Shown here piece after piece: positions 1-6,125 of a stretch of 7,127 bases of DNA; position 1 is the first letter of the stretch; every line of letters starts with the position of its first letter. Source of the stretch: Candidatus Muproteobacteria bacterium RIFCSPHIGHO2_01_FULL_65_16. Lineage in GTDB: Bacteria; Pseudomonadota; Gammaproteobacteria; Acidiferrobacterales; Sulfurifustaceae. The stretch covers positions 1-7,127 of the forward strand of contig MFSY01000133.1 in NCBI GenBank assembly GCA_001785175.1, read 5' to 3'. Below the pieces are notes generated by a model. That model saw only the letters and a program-made list of their open reading frames with translations, searched no databases and was not told the origin of the DNA. A program made the translations under genes and the position numbers.

Positions 1-2
1 CG

Positions 3-605
3 AACGGCAACGTCGGCATCGTGGCCAGCGGCATCAACGACATTGACCCGCGCTTCAGCGACGACACCCATGTCAGGCACCACGAGAGCCACGGCCTGTT
101 CCTGCGCCAGAAGGCGGCCGGCACGCACAACGTCCGCACCGTCGCCGGCGACTACATGGTCGTCATGCGCGATGCCTCCTTCCGCGACGGGGTACACGAT
201 ACGGCTGTTTTCTACGGCGATTTTTCACTCATCAGCAGCGGCGCGGCAAGCTGGAGCCTGACCAAAGTGAGCGATATGGGCGTGATTTCATCCGAGGTCG
301 GCACCGGTACTTATACCGTGGAGACGCAGTGCTTCTGGGCCACGGGGCCGGCCGCCGGCGACCGCCTCCCCTACGGCGACCTGGTGTGCGCGGGTGGGCA
401 GAAGCTCGATGTGATAGTTCTGAGCGATGCCACAAAAGTGATCGCCAAGTTCTTCATCGGCGACGGCGCCAACGTGCTCACGCTGTTCAATCCCGGCACG
501 TTCGACCCGAACGACCCGCGTGTCGGACTTGACCATACCTTCGGCCACGCCGTGCGCCTCGGGCGTCACGCGCGCGGTTGGAAGAGAAACCCGGGCCGTC
601 CGTGA
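3..605 (+). CDS. Hypothetical protein, 3' portion (5' end outside window)
   Basis: I do not recognise this protein. The frame is open from the left window edge to a TGA at 603-605. Strong third-position GC preference over most of its length supports real coding. A GTG at 21 could be a start, but it has no ribosome binding site in front and the frame is open upstream of it, so the gene is probably truncated by the window edge. The visible ~200 residues are rich in Gly, Thr, Val and aromatic residues with alternating hydrophobics (for example GTGTYTVETQ), suggesting a beta-rich fold. There are two cysteines, no membrane segment and no obvious catalytic motif. The last ~20 residues are abruptly basic (RLGRHARGWKRNPGRP) and run into repeat-rich DNA, so the native C-terminus may have been altered. 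A secreted or surface-type protein is possible but unproven. It shows no visible link to nirBD. Confidence 0.6.
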   Translation, partial: NGNVGIVASGINDIDPRFSDDTHVRHHESHGLFLRQKAAGTHNVRTVAGDYMVVMRDASFRDGVHDTAVFYGDFSLISSGAASWSLTKVSDMGVISSEVGTGTYTVETQCFWATGPAAGDRLPYGDLVCAGGQKLDVIVLSDATKVIAKFFIGDGANVLTLFNPGTFDPNDPRVGLDHTFGHAVRLGRHARGWKRNPGRP

Positions 606-614
606 ACCGGTCCT

Positions 615-641
615 GCCGCCGCGCCTCGCCGGCGCGGCGGC
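615..641 (+). terminator. GC-rich hairpin 9 bases after the first gene, possible terminator
   Basis: Bases 615-625 (GCCGCCGCGCC) pair perfectly with 631-641 (GGCGCGGCGGC) around a five-base loop (TCGCC). The position just after the stop codon and the 11 all-G/C pairs suit a terminator. There is no T-tract after it, so it is not a classical intrinsic terminator. It could equally be a dispersed palindromic repeat. Confidence 0.4.
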
Positions 642-672
642 CTCTCCCGCCCTCACCCGACCCTTCGGGCCA

Positions 673-693
673 CCCTCTCCCGCCGGGAGAGGG
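673..693. repeat. Dispersed palindrome CCCTCTCCC-GCC-GGGAGAGGG
   Basis: A perfect 9-bp inverted repeat with a 3-base loop, preceded by a CCCTCACCC-type stretch (about 650-672). This sequence type (CCCTCTCCC, short loop, GGGAGAGGG) is a familiar intergenic palindrome in proteobacterial genomes; I recognise it from memory and have not searched. It contains no coding signal and could fold as an RNA hairpin on either strand. Confidence 0.6.
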
Positions 694-770
694 GATGTAA
701 GTGTGAGAACAATTTGCTGTTCCTGCAAAATAGAAGATCGCGCGCGGCTGATTTTTCCGTGCTCCCTTTT

Positions 771-787
771 TGCCCCAGCTTTGTGCG
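771..787 (-). promoter_or_regulatory. Candidate NtrC-type enhancer site 1
   Basis: Read on the minus strand this 17-mer is CGCAC-AAAGC-TGGGGCA. Against the NtrC consensus TGCAC-N5-TGGTGCA it matches 10 of 12 specified positions (first T and the T of TGGT differ). If the nirB start site is near 927, the centre (779) lies at about -148, within the usual range for a sigma-54 enhancer. It sits inside the left part of the GC-rich inverted repeat at 781-807. Binding is inferred from the match only. Confidence 0.45.
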
Positions 788-807
788 GCGCGCGCGGCGC
801 CGCACAA
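781..807. repeat. Perfect 11-bp inverted repeat upstream of nirB
   Basis: Bases 781-791 (TTGTGCGGCGC) pair with 797-807 (GCGCCGCACAA) around a GCGCG loop. An outer 7-bp pair, GTGCTCC at 759-765 and GGAGCAC at 812-818, gives the whole block bipartite dyad symmetry. Related GCGCGGCGC-containing copies recur at about 829-843 and 880-894, so the block may derive from duplicated repeats. The symmetry largely comes from two oppositely oriented NtrC-like sites (771-787 and 801-817), so it may be an operator-like arrangement rather than an RNA hairpin. Confidence 0.6.
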
Positions 808-817
808 GTTTGGAGCA
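801..817 (+). promoter_or_regulatory. Candidate NtrC-type enhancer site 2
   Basis: The 17-mer CGCAC-AAGTT-TGGAGCA matches 10 of the 12 specified positions of the NtrC consensus TGCAC-N5-TGGTGCA. Its centre (809) is about -118 from the predicted nirB start site and 30 bp, close to three helical turns, from the centre of the other candidate site. Two NtrC dimer sites about three turns apart is the arrangement known for the glnA enhancer. The stretch between this site and the promoter has an A/T-rich patch (about 860-877) but no convincing IHF consensus. Confidence 0.5.
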
Positions 818-899
818 CATCTCCCGCCGGCGCGCGCGGCGCGGCCCTCGCTGACGCACGATTTCCAGCGAATTAACGGCGTGCGCGGCGCCGCCACAC

Positions 900-916
900 T
901 TGGCACGGCGGTTGCT
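900..916 (+). promoter_or_regulatory. Sigma-54 (-24/-12) promoter of nirB
   Basis: TTGGCACGGCGGTTGCT matches every specified position of the sigma-54 consensus YTGGCACGRNNNTTGCW. The invariant GG (902-903) and GC (914-915) are separated by exactly 10 bases. Counting 12 from the GC places transcription start near base 927, giving a leader of about 21 bases to the nirB ATG. No competing sigma-70 promoter with correct spacing is evident here. Known biology: RpoN promoters need an enhancer-binding ATPase, and NtrC-like sites lie upstream. Confidence 0.85.
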
Positions 917-947
917 ATAGGGCAACGTCATCCACTGGAATCGTCGC

Positions 948-3404
948 ATGCGTCCCAAGGAAAAACTGGTGCTGATCGGCAACGGCATGGCCGGCGTGCG
1001 CGCGCTCGAGGAGCTGCTCAAGGTCGCGCCGGACATGTACGCCATAAGCGTCTTCGGCGCCGAGCCCTGCGGCAACTACAACCGCATCCTGCTGTCGCCG
1101 GTGCTCTCCGGCGAAAAGTCCATCCACGATATCATGCTCAACGACGAGTCGTGGTACGCGGACAACTCCATCACGCTGCACAAGGGCCGGGAGGCCGTGC
1201 GCATCGAGCGCCGCGCGCGCCTCGTGCTGGCGGCCGACGGCACGAGCGAGTTCTACGACCGGCTGCTCATCGCCACCGGCTCGAACCCGATCGTGCTTCC
1301 GGTACCGGGCCACGATCTGCCGGGCGTCATCACCTTCCGCAACATACGCGACGTGGACACCATGGCCGAGGCCGCGCGGCAATACCGCCACGCCGTCGTC
1401 ATCGGCGGCGGGCTGTTGGGGCTGGAGGCGGCCAGCGGGCTGCTCGCCCGCGGCATGCGCGTGACGGTGGTGCATCTCATGGACACGCTGATGGAGCGCC
1501 AGCTCGACGCCGCGGCCGGCGCGATGCTGCACGACTCGCTCGCCCGGCGCGGCATCCAGTTTATGCTCGGCGCGGAGACGCAGGAGATCATCGGCAAGAA
1601 GCGCGTTCAGGGCGTGCGCTTCAAGGACGGGCGCGAGATCAGCGCCGACCTCGTGGTCATGGCCGTCGGCATCCGCCCGAACATCGCCCTGGCGAAGCAG
1701 GCCGGCGTCTACTGCGAGCGCGGCATCGTGGTCAACGACACGATGCAGACCTACGACCCGCGCGTGTACGCCGTGGGCGAGTGCGTGCAGCACCGGGGCG
1801 AGACCTACGGCTTCGTGGCGCCGCTGTTCGAGCAGGCCAAGGTGTGCGCCAACCACCTCGCGGAGATGGGATTCCGCCGCTACCAGGGGTCCATGGCCTC
1901 GACCAAGCTCAAGGTCACTGGAATTGACGTCTTCTCCGCCGGCGAACTCACCGGTGACGGCAAGGCGGAAACCATAGTGATGCAGGACGCCGCGCTCGGC
2001 GTTTACAAGAAGCTGATCATCAAGGACAACCGCGTCCGCGGCGCGGTGCTGTACGGCGACACCATGGACGGCCCGTGGTATTTCCAACTCATGCGCGAGG
2101 GCAGCGACATCAGCGGCATGCGCGCGCGCCTGCTCCACGGCCAGGCGCATCTCGGGAACGCCGGCCACGGCGGCGCGAACGCGGTCGCGGCCATGAGCGA
2201 TAACGCGGAGGTGTGCGGCTGCAACGGCGTGACCAAGGGCCAGATCGTCGGCGCCATCATCGGGAAGAAGCTGTTCACGCTCGACGAGGTGCGCGTCCAC
2301 ACCAAGGCCTCCTCGTCCTGCGGCTCCTGCACCGGCCTGGTCGAGCAGATCCTGGCGATGACGCTCGGCGGCGATTATTCCGCCGCGCCCGGGGAAAAAC
2401 CGCTGTGTAAGTGCACCGACTACACCCACGACGAGGTGCGCGGCCACATCCGCGAGCGCCGTCTCACGAGCATGGACGCGGTGTTCGCGGCGCTGAAATG
2501 GAAGACACCCGACGGCTGCCCGACATGCCGCCCGGCGCTCAATTTTTACCTGATCGCGACCTGGCCGGCGGAGGCGAAGGACGACCTCCGGTCGCGCCAC
2601 ATCAGCGAGCGGGTGCACGCCAACATCCAGAAGGAGGGCGACTACTCCGTGGTGCCGCGCATGTGGGGCGGCGTCACCAGCCCGGACGAGCTGCGTCGTA
2701 TCGCCGACGTCGCCGACAAGTACCGCATCCCGGCGATGAAGGTGACCGGCGGCCAGCGCATCGCGCTCGCCGGCGTGAAAAAGGAGGACCTGCCGAAGGT
2801 GTGGGCCGATCTCGGCATGCCGTCCGGCTACGCCTACGGCCGGGCGCTGCGCTCGGTGAAGACCTGCGTCGGCAAGGCGTTTTGCCGCTTCGGCACGCAG
2901 GACACGCTCGGCATGGGCATCGAGCTGGAGAAAAAATTCTGGGGCATGTGGGGGCCGCACAAGGTCAAGCTCGGCGTCTCCGGCTGCCCGCGCAACTGCG
3001 CCGAGGCGACGATCAAGGACTTCGGCGTGGTCGGGGTCGAGTCCGGCTGGGAGCTGCACGTGGGCGGCAACGGCGGGGTCAAGGTGCGCGCCTGCGATCT
3101 GCTGTGCAAGGTGGCGACCCAGGAAGAGGTGTTTGAATACGCCGGCGCCTTCCTGCAACTGTACCGCGACGAGGGGCGCTATCTCGAACGCACCGCGCAG
3201 TGGGTCGAGCGCATCGGGCTCGCCCACGTCAAGCAACGCGTGGTCGCGGACGCCGAGGGCCGGAAGGCGCTGTATGCGCGCCTGCTCGAATCGCAGAAAT
3301 ACGCCCAGGTGGACCCGTGGGCGGAGCGCGCACGCCAGGGCGTGGAGACGCAGGAGTTTGAACCGCTGAAGGCGATCAGCGATCAGCCGTCAGCTATCAG
3401 TTAA
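948..3404 (+). CDS. nirB: Nitrite reductase [NAD(P)H], large siroheme subunit NirB
   Basis: This enzyme reduces nitrite to ammonium in the cytoplasm, passing electrons from NAD(P)H via FAD and Fe-S clusters to siroheme. The product is 818 residues, within the family range. Domain order is complete: FAD-binding Rossmann motif GNGMAG (11-16); NAD(P)-binding GGGLLGLE (153-160); first BFD-like [2Fe-2S] domain with C423, C425, C458 and C461; a second cysteine set C487, C489, C524 and C527; then the nitrite/sulfite reductase half with siroheme/[4Fe-4S] ligands C640-x5-C646 and C680-x3-C684. The ATG at 948 is followed directly by the canonical flavoprotein N-terminus. Only a weak GGAA (937-940) precedes it. 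An exact sigma-54 promoter upstream argues for an assimilatory role (equivalent to NasB/NasD) under nitrogen control. Oddity: the last nine residues (SDQPSAIS and the preceding I) are encoded by a 7-bp tandem repeat, and the stop codon starts the next repeat. Confidence 0.96.
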   Translation: MRPKEKLVLIGNGMAGVRALEELLKVAPDMYAISVFGAEPCGNYNRILLSPVLSGEKSIHDIMLNDESWYADNSITLHKGREAVRIERRARLVLAADGTSEFYDRLLIATGSNPIVLPVPGHDLPGVITFRNIRDVDTMAEAARQYRHAVVIGGGLLGLEAASGLLARGMRVTVVHLMDTLMERQLDAAAGAMLHDSLARRGIQFMLGAETQEIIGKKRVQGVRFKDGREISADLVVMAVGIRPNIALAKQAGVYCERGIVVNDTMQTYDPRVYAVGECVQHRGETYGFVAPLFEQAKVCANHLAEMGFRRYQGSMASTKLKVTGIDVFSAGELTGDGKAETIVMQDAALGVYKKLIIKDNRVRGAVLYGDTMDGPWYFQLMREGSDISGMRARLLHGQAHLGNAGHGGANAVAAMSDNAEVCGCNGVTKGQIVGAIIGKKLFTLDEVRVHTKASSSCGSCTGLVEQILAMTLGGDYSAAPGEKPLCKCTDYTHDEVRGHIRERRLTSMDAVFAALKWKTPDGCPTCRPALNFYLIATWPAEAKDDLRSRHISERVHANIQKEGDYSVVPRMWGGVTSPDELRRIADVADKYRIPAMKVTGGQRIALAGVKKEDLPKVWADLGMPSGYAYGRALRSVKTCVGKAFCRFGTQDTLGMGIELEKKFWGMWGPHKVKLGVSGCPRNCAEATIKDFGVVGVESGWELHVGGNGGVKVRACDLLCKVATQEEVFEYAGAFLQLYRDEGRYLERTAQWVERIGLAHVKQRVVADAEGRKALYARLLESQKYAQVDPWAERARQGVETQEFEPLKAISDQPSAIS
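3372..3400 (-). repeat. Heptad tandem repeat array 1 (inside 3' end of nirB)
   Basis: Four 7-bp units, GCGATCA, GCGATCA, GCCGTCA and GCTATCA, plus one base. On the minus strand the unit is TGAYNGC. It overlaps the last codons of nirB. With TTAAGG after it (to 3406) it is the inverted partner of the array at 3788-3817, which is preceded by CCTTAA. Confidence 0.8.
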
Positions 3405-3636
3405 GGAAGTTCTGATTAGGTATGATTATTTGCCGCAAAGACGCGAAGAGCGCAAAGAAAAGCATCGGATAATCAACAGAAAAAACCTTTGCGTTCTTTG
3501 TGCTGTACAGGGACGTACGAATGTCGCGAGCGCGAGCCTGTAGCCCTACTCGCTTCGCTCGTTCGTCCTGCCTTATGACAGGCGCAGGAGCGACCGTCTT
3601 GGCTGTGATAACTTCTTATTCAGAGGTTCCCTAAGG
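3402..3636. mobile_element. MITE-like repeat unit A between nirB and nirD
   Basis: This non-coding unit starts with TAAGGAAGTTCTGA (3402-3415) and ends with TCAGAGGTTCCCTAAGG (3620-3636), which are imperfect inverted copies of each other. Inside it, GCAAAGACGCGAAGAGCGCAAAG-type sequence (about 3435-3457) is inversely repeated by CCTTTGCGTTCTTTGTG (3486-3502). A third imperfect stem-loop pairs the region around 3525-3536 with 3549-3561. No open frame has coding character and there is no transposase, so any movement would depend on enzymes supplied elsewhere. Only one full copy is visible here, and the mobile label is inferred from the terminal repeats and from sharing an end with unit B. Confidence 0.5.
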
Positions 3637-3769
3637 AAGTTCTGAACAAGTAGTAAAGCCGTCGTGCCAGCGAAAGCCGGCATCCAGAATCGGCCTTACG
3701 GCCGATGCTTTTCAAATCCTGGATTCCGGCTTGCGCCGGAATGACGACTTAATCAGGGCTTCCCTAAGG
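3629..3769. mobile_element. MITE-like repeat unit B with long cruciform core
   Basis: It is bounded by CCCTAAGGAAGTTCTGA (3629-3645) and TCAGGGCTTCCCTAAGG (3753-3769), imperfect inverted repeats of the same family as unit A, with which it shares a junction. The core holds a 28-bp imperfect inverted repeat, 3660-3687 with 3719-3746 (23 of 28 pairs), whose arms resemble the widespread proteobacterial sequence CGTCATTCCGGCGAAAGCC. In its loop sits a perfect 7-bp hairpin, ATCGGCC-TTAC-GGCCGAT (3689-3706). As RNA this would form a strong structure between nirB and nirD. Confidence 0.65.
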
Positions 3770-3787
3770 CGAAACTCCATGCCTTAA

Positions 3788-3817
3788 GCTGACCGCTGAT
3801 AGCTGATTGCTGACAGC
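3788..3817 (+). repeat. Heptad tandem repeat array 2 (leader of nirD)
   Basis: Units GCTGACC, GCTGATA, GCTGATT and GCTGACA followed by GC. It is the same family as array 1 in the opposite orientation. The two arrays with their TTAAGG/CCTTAA edges (3372-3406 and 3782-3817) bracket units A and B as an outer imperfect inverted repeat. The array ends 20 bases before the nirD start codon. Confidence 0.8.
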
Positions 3818-3836
3818 CAACCCAACGAGGACACCG

Positions 3837-4190
3837 ATGCAAACGACTGCCGAACACGTTGACGCCGCTGAGTGGCTGGAGATCGGCCACCTAAACGACA
3901 TTCCGCCTCTCGGCGCGCGCGTGGTGCACACGCCGCAGGGCGACATCGCGGTCTTTCGCACCGGCGCCGACGGCGTCTTCGCGCTGCGCGACCGCTGTCC
4001 GCACAAGGGCGGGCCGCTGTCGCAGGGCATCGTCTATGGGGAAAAGGTCGCCTGCCCGCTGCACAACTGGAGCATCCACCTCGACACCGGCCGCGCCGCG
4101 GCGCCCGACGAGGGTTGTACCTCGGCTTATCCGGTGAAGGTGATCGAGGGGCGGATTTATCTGTCGCTCGCGGCCAAACCGGCCGCGTGA
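3837..4190 (+). CDS. nirD: Nitrite reductase small subunit NirD, Rieske-type
   Basis: This is the small partner of NirB. The protein is 117 residues, slightly longer than the E. coli homologue, and consists of one Rieske-like domain. Both ligand boxes are intact: C54-P-H56 (CPHKGG) and C73-P-L-H76 (CPLHNW), so it should be able to bind a [2Fe-2S] cluster; the E. coli NirD is known to lack these ligands. I chose the ATG at 3837 because GAGGA (3827-3831) lies five bases upstream. An in-frame TTG at 3807 lies inside the heptad repeat and is unlikely. NirD normally follows nirB closely; here 432 bp of repeats intervene, so co-transcription depends on read-through from the nirB promoter. No clear promoter of its own was found. 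It ends one base from the convergent rsd gene. Confidence 0.93.
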   Translation: MQTTAEHVDAAEWLEIGHLNDIPPLGARVVHTPQGDIAVFRTGADGVFALRDRCPHKGGPLSQGIVYGEKVACPLHNWSIHLDTGRAAAPDEGCTSAYPVKVIEGRIYLSLAAKPAA

Positions 4191-4192
4191 GC
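4166..4192. terminator. Hairpin at the nirD/rsd convergent junction, possible bidirectional terminator
   Basis: CGCGGCC (4169-4175) pairs with GGCCGCG (4181-4187) around AAACC. Allowing a two-base bulge, GCT (4166-4168) pairs with AGC (4190-4192). It overlaps the ends of both converging genes. Neither side has a T-tract, so intrinsic termination is uncertain. Confidence 0.3.
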
Positions 4193-4665
4193 TACCGCAT
4201 CACCGCGGCGATCAGCTTGTCTTCGATCTCGATGCGCGAGGCGATCTCCTCGCCCATGCGCGACAGCTCGTCGTGGAAGTTGTCCGCGATCTGGCAGTGA
4301 TCGCCGCAGTCGTAACGGTCGTTGAAGTCGAGCGCCGCCTGCGTGCTGCGGGCGATACGGGGATAGAGCTGCTCCGCAAGCTCGGATATCTCGCGCCGGC
4401 GCTCGGTGCCGTTGACGATGCGATCGTAGAGGCTGAAGTGTCCGGCGGCGATGTAGTCCACCAGCACCTGGCAGAAATCCTGCAGCAGCTCGCGCACCGG
4501 CTTGTGGTGCTTCTTGTCGTCGAACGGCGCCAGCCCCGCCAGCTTGCAGAACAGCACCAGCATTTCGGTGCGCTCCTCCACCAGCTTGTCAATCAACTCC
4601 CTTGATCCGGCGCGGCGCTCTTTGGCGTGTTTCTTGGTTTCGGTTGTCTTGTGGTGTGTGCTCAT
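4192..4665 (-). CDS. rsd: Rsd/AlgQ family anti-sigma-70 regulator
   Basis: Rsd binds the housekeeping sigma-70 factor in the cytoplasm and limits its use by RNA polymerase, helping alternative sigma factors in stationary or stressed cells. The 157-residue product has the length of E. coli Rsd (158) and its hallmark segment: LLQDFCQVLVDYIAAGHFSL (60-79), equivalent to DDFCQSLVDYLSAGHFS in E. coli, as well as an N-terminal GSRELIDKLVEER stretch (20-32) and a C-terminal ARFVLEDKLI-like IASRIEIEDKLI (141-152). The first ~18 residues are Lys/His/Arg-rich and probably flexible. The ATG at 4663-4665 lacks a strong ribosome binding site, the nearest purine run being about 20 bases upstream. A sigma-70-type promoter lies directly upstream. 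The gene converges on nirD with one base between stops and follows ffh in the same direction after 103 bp. Confidence 0.9.
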   Translation of the reverse strand: MSTHHKTTETKKHAKERRAGSRELIDKLVEERTEMLVLFCKLAGLAPFDDKKHHKPVRELLQDFCQVLVDYIAAGHFSLYDRIVNGTERRREISELAEQLYPRIARSTQAALDFNDRYDCGDHCQIADNFHDELSRMGEEIASRIEIEDKLIAAVMR

Positions 4666-4696
4666 GAGGCGATCGTCCGTGGCTCCCGGTCGCTAG

Positions 4697-4725
4697 ACTA
4701 TACGCCGTTCAGGCACGTTTGTTAA
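4697..4725 (-). promoter_or_regulatory. Sigma-70-type promoter of rsd
   Basis: On the minus strand, TTAACA (4725-4720) is a -35 with 5 of 6 consensus bases. It is separated by exactly 17 bases from TATAGT (4702-4697), a -10 also with 5 of 6. Transcription would start near 4690, giving a leader of about 25 bases. The -35 lies in a short A/T-rich stretch with partial dyad symmetry (GTTAATTGATCTAAC, 4721-4735). This would let rsd be expressed apart from ffh. Confidence 0.65.
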
Positions 4726-4768
4726 TTGATCTAACACCCTGAATAAGAAAAGAAATCATCGGTTGCGG

Positions 4769-6121
4769 CTATAAACCGGCCCCGGGGGGTCCGCCCTTCA
4801 GGCCCCGCATGAGCTGCTGGATTCCGCCCTTGCCGAGGCGTTTCATCGCCTCCTGCATCTGACCGAACTGTTTCAGCAGGCGGTTCACCTCCTGCACCGT
4901 CACGCCCGAGCCGGCGGCGATGCGGCGCTTGCGCGAGCCGCGGATGATGTCCGGCGCGCGCCGCTCCGCGGGCGTCATGGAATTGACGATGGCGACCAGG
5001 CGCCTGAGCGGCTTGTCGTCGAGCTGCGACCGCGCCGCCTCCGGCACCTCCCCCATGCCCGGCAGCTTCTCCATCAGGCTCGCCAGGCCGCCCATCTTTT
5101 GCATTTGCAGCAACTGGTCGCGGAAGTCATCGAGATCGAACCCCTTGCCCTTGCCGATCTTCCTGGCGAGCGCCTGCGTCTGCTCCCGGTCGGCGACGCG
5201 CTGCGCCTCCTCCACAAGTCCGACCACATCGCCCATGCCGAGGATGCGCCCGGCGACGCGCTCGGGCTGGAACGCCTCCAGGGCGTCGGTCTTCTCGCCG
5301 ACGCCGAGAAACTTTATCGGCTTGCCGGTGACATGGCGCAGGGAGAGCGCCGCGCCGCCGCGCGCGTCGCCGTCGGTCTTGGTCAGGATCACGCCGGTCA
5401 GGGGCAGCGCGTCGTTGAACGCCTTGGCGCTGTTGACCGCGTCCTGCCCGGTCGTGCTGTCCAGCACGAACAACGTCTCGGCCGGGTCGAGCGCGGCGTG
5501 GATCGCCTTGATCTCGGCCATCATGGCGGCGTCCACGTGCAGCCGCCCGGCGCTGTCCACGATCACGACGTCAATCAGGCGCCGGCGCGCCTCGGCCAGC
5601 GCGGCGCGCGCGATAGCAACCGGATTCTGGTCGGGGCTGCTCGGGAAGAACTCGACACCGACCTGGGCCGCGAGCTTCTGCAACTGCTCGATCGCCGCCG
5701 GGCGGTAAACGTCGGCGCCGGCCAGGAGCACGGATTTTTTGTGGCGCTCGCGCAGAAGCCGCGCGAGCTTGGCCGCGGTCGTGGTCTTGCCCGATCCCTG
5801 CAGGCCGGCCACCAGGATCGCGACCGGCGGCGGCGCGGCCAGGTTGAGCGGCGCGGCCGCGCCCAGCAGGGCGATGAGCTCCTCGTGGACCACCTTGATC
5901 AGGGCCTGGCCCGGCGTGAGGGCGGCGAGCACCTCCCGGCCCGCGGCGCGACCGCGCACGTGCTCCACGAACGCCTTGACCGCCGGCAGCGCGACGTCGG
6001 CCTCGAGCAGCGCCAGGCGCACCTCGCGCAGGGTCTCGGCCGTGTTGGCCTCGGTCAGCCGCCCGGCTCCGCGCAGGCGCTTGAGCGTGGCTTGCAGTCT
6101 TTGGCTTAAGTTGTCGAACAT
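4769..6121 (-). CDS. ffh: Signal recognition particle protein Ffh (SRP54)
   Basis: Ffh is the GTPase that, with 4.5S RNA, binds signal sequences on nascent chains and delivers ribosomes to FtsY at the membrane. The product is 450 residues, matching the family (E. coli 453). It has an N-terminal helical bundle (1-90), then the G domain with P-loop GLQGSGKTT (106-114), DVYRPAAIEQL (137-147), DSAGRL (189-194), TKTDGDARGG (247-256) and GVGEK (273-277). The Met-rich M domain (about 325-435) contains the SRP RNA-binding segment SRKRRIAAGSG (396-406). The G3 motif has Ser where DTAGR is usual, a conservative change. The ATG at 6121 begins the standard MFDNLSQRL terminus, but no Shine-Dalgarno sequence precedes it because the leader is heptad repeat. 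It is downstream of a hydrolase gene and upstream of rsd on the same strand. Confidence 0.97.
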   Translation of the reverse strand: MFDNLSQRLQATLKRLRGAGRLTEANTAETLREVRLALLEADVALPAVKAFVEHVRGRAAGREVLAALTPGQALIKVVHEELIALLGAAAPLNLAAPPPVAILVAGLQGSGKTTTAAKLARLLRERHKKSVLLAGADVYRPAAIEQLQKLAAQVGVEFFPSSPDQNPVAIARAALAEARRRLIDVVIVDSAGRLHVDAAMMAEIKAIHAALDPAETLFVLDSTTGQDAVNSAKAFNDALPLTGVILTKTDGDARGGAALSLRHVTGKPIKFLGVGEKTDALEAFQPERVAGRILGMGDVVGLVEEAQRVADREQTQALARKIGKGKGFDLDDFRDQLLQMQKMGGLASLMEKLPGMGEVPEAARSQLDDKPLRRLVAIVNSMTPAERRAPDIIRGSRKRRIAAGSGVTVQEVNRLLKQFGQMQEAMKRLGKGGIQQLMRGLKGGPPGAGL

Positions 6122-6125
6122 GAAA

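Noticed and set aside
900..921. Sigma-70 promoter for nirB from TTGGCA plus TATAGG
   Set aside because: The two hexamers are only 10 bases apart; the same bases fit sigma-54 exactly.
770..1927. 385-codon frame on the plus strand starting in the nirB control region
   Set aside because: It is a frame shadow of nirB, Arg/Gly/His-rich, with no domain or ribosome binding site.
915..3236. 773-codon open frame antisense to nirB
   Set aside because: Its composition is Ala/Arg/His/Val-rich and low in meaning, and it lies opposite a complete, motif-verified nirB. Long antisense frames are expected in very GC-rich genes.
3428..3600. Small gene or CRISPR-like array in the nirB-nirD gap
   Set aside because: There are no regular direct repeats with unique spacers and no frame with coding bias; the structure is made of inverted repeats.
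3807..3836. Upstream TTG start for nirD
   Set aside because: It lies inside the heptad repeat with no ribosome binding site; the ATG at 3837 has GAGGA at proper distance.
5099..6109. 336-codon frame antisense to ffh, and a similar 249-codon frame at 6255-7004 antisense to the hydrolase
   Set aside because: Both are mirror frames of confidently identified genes and show no protein-like motif.
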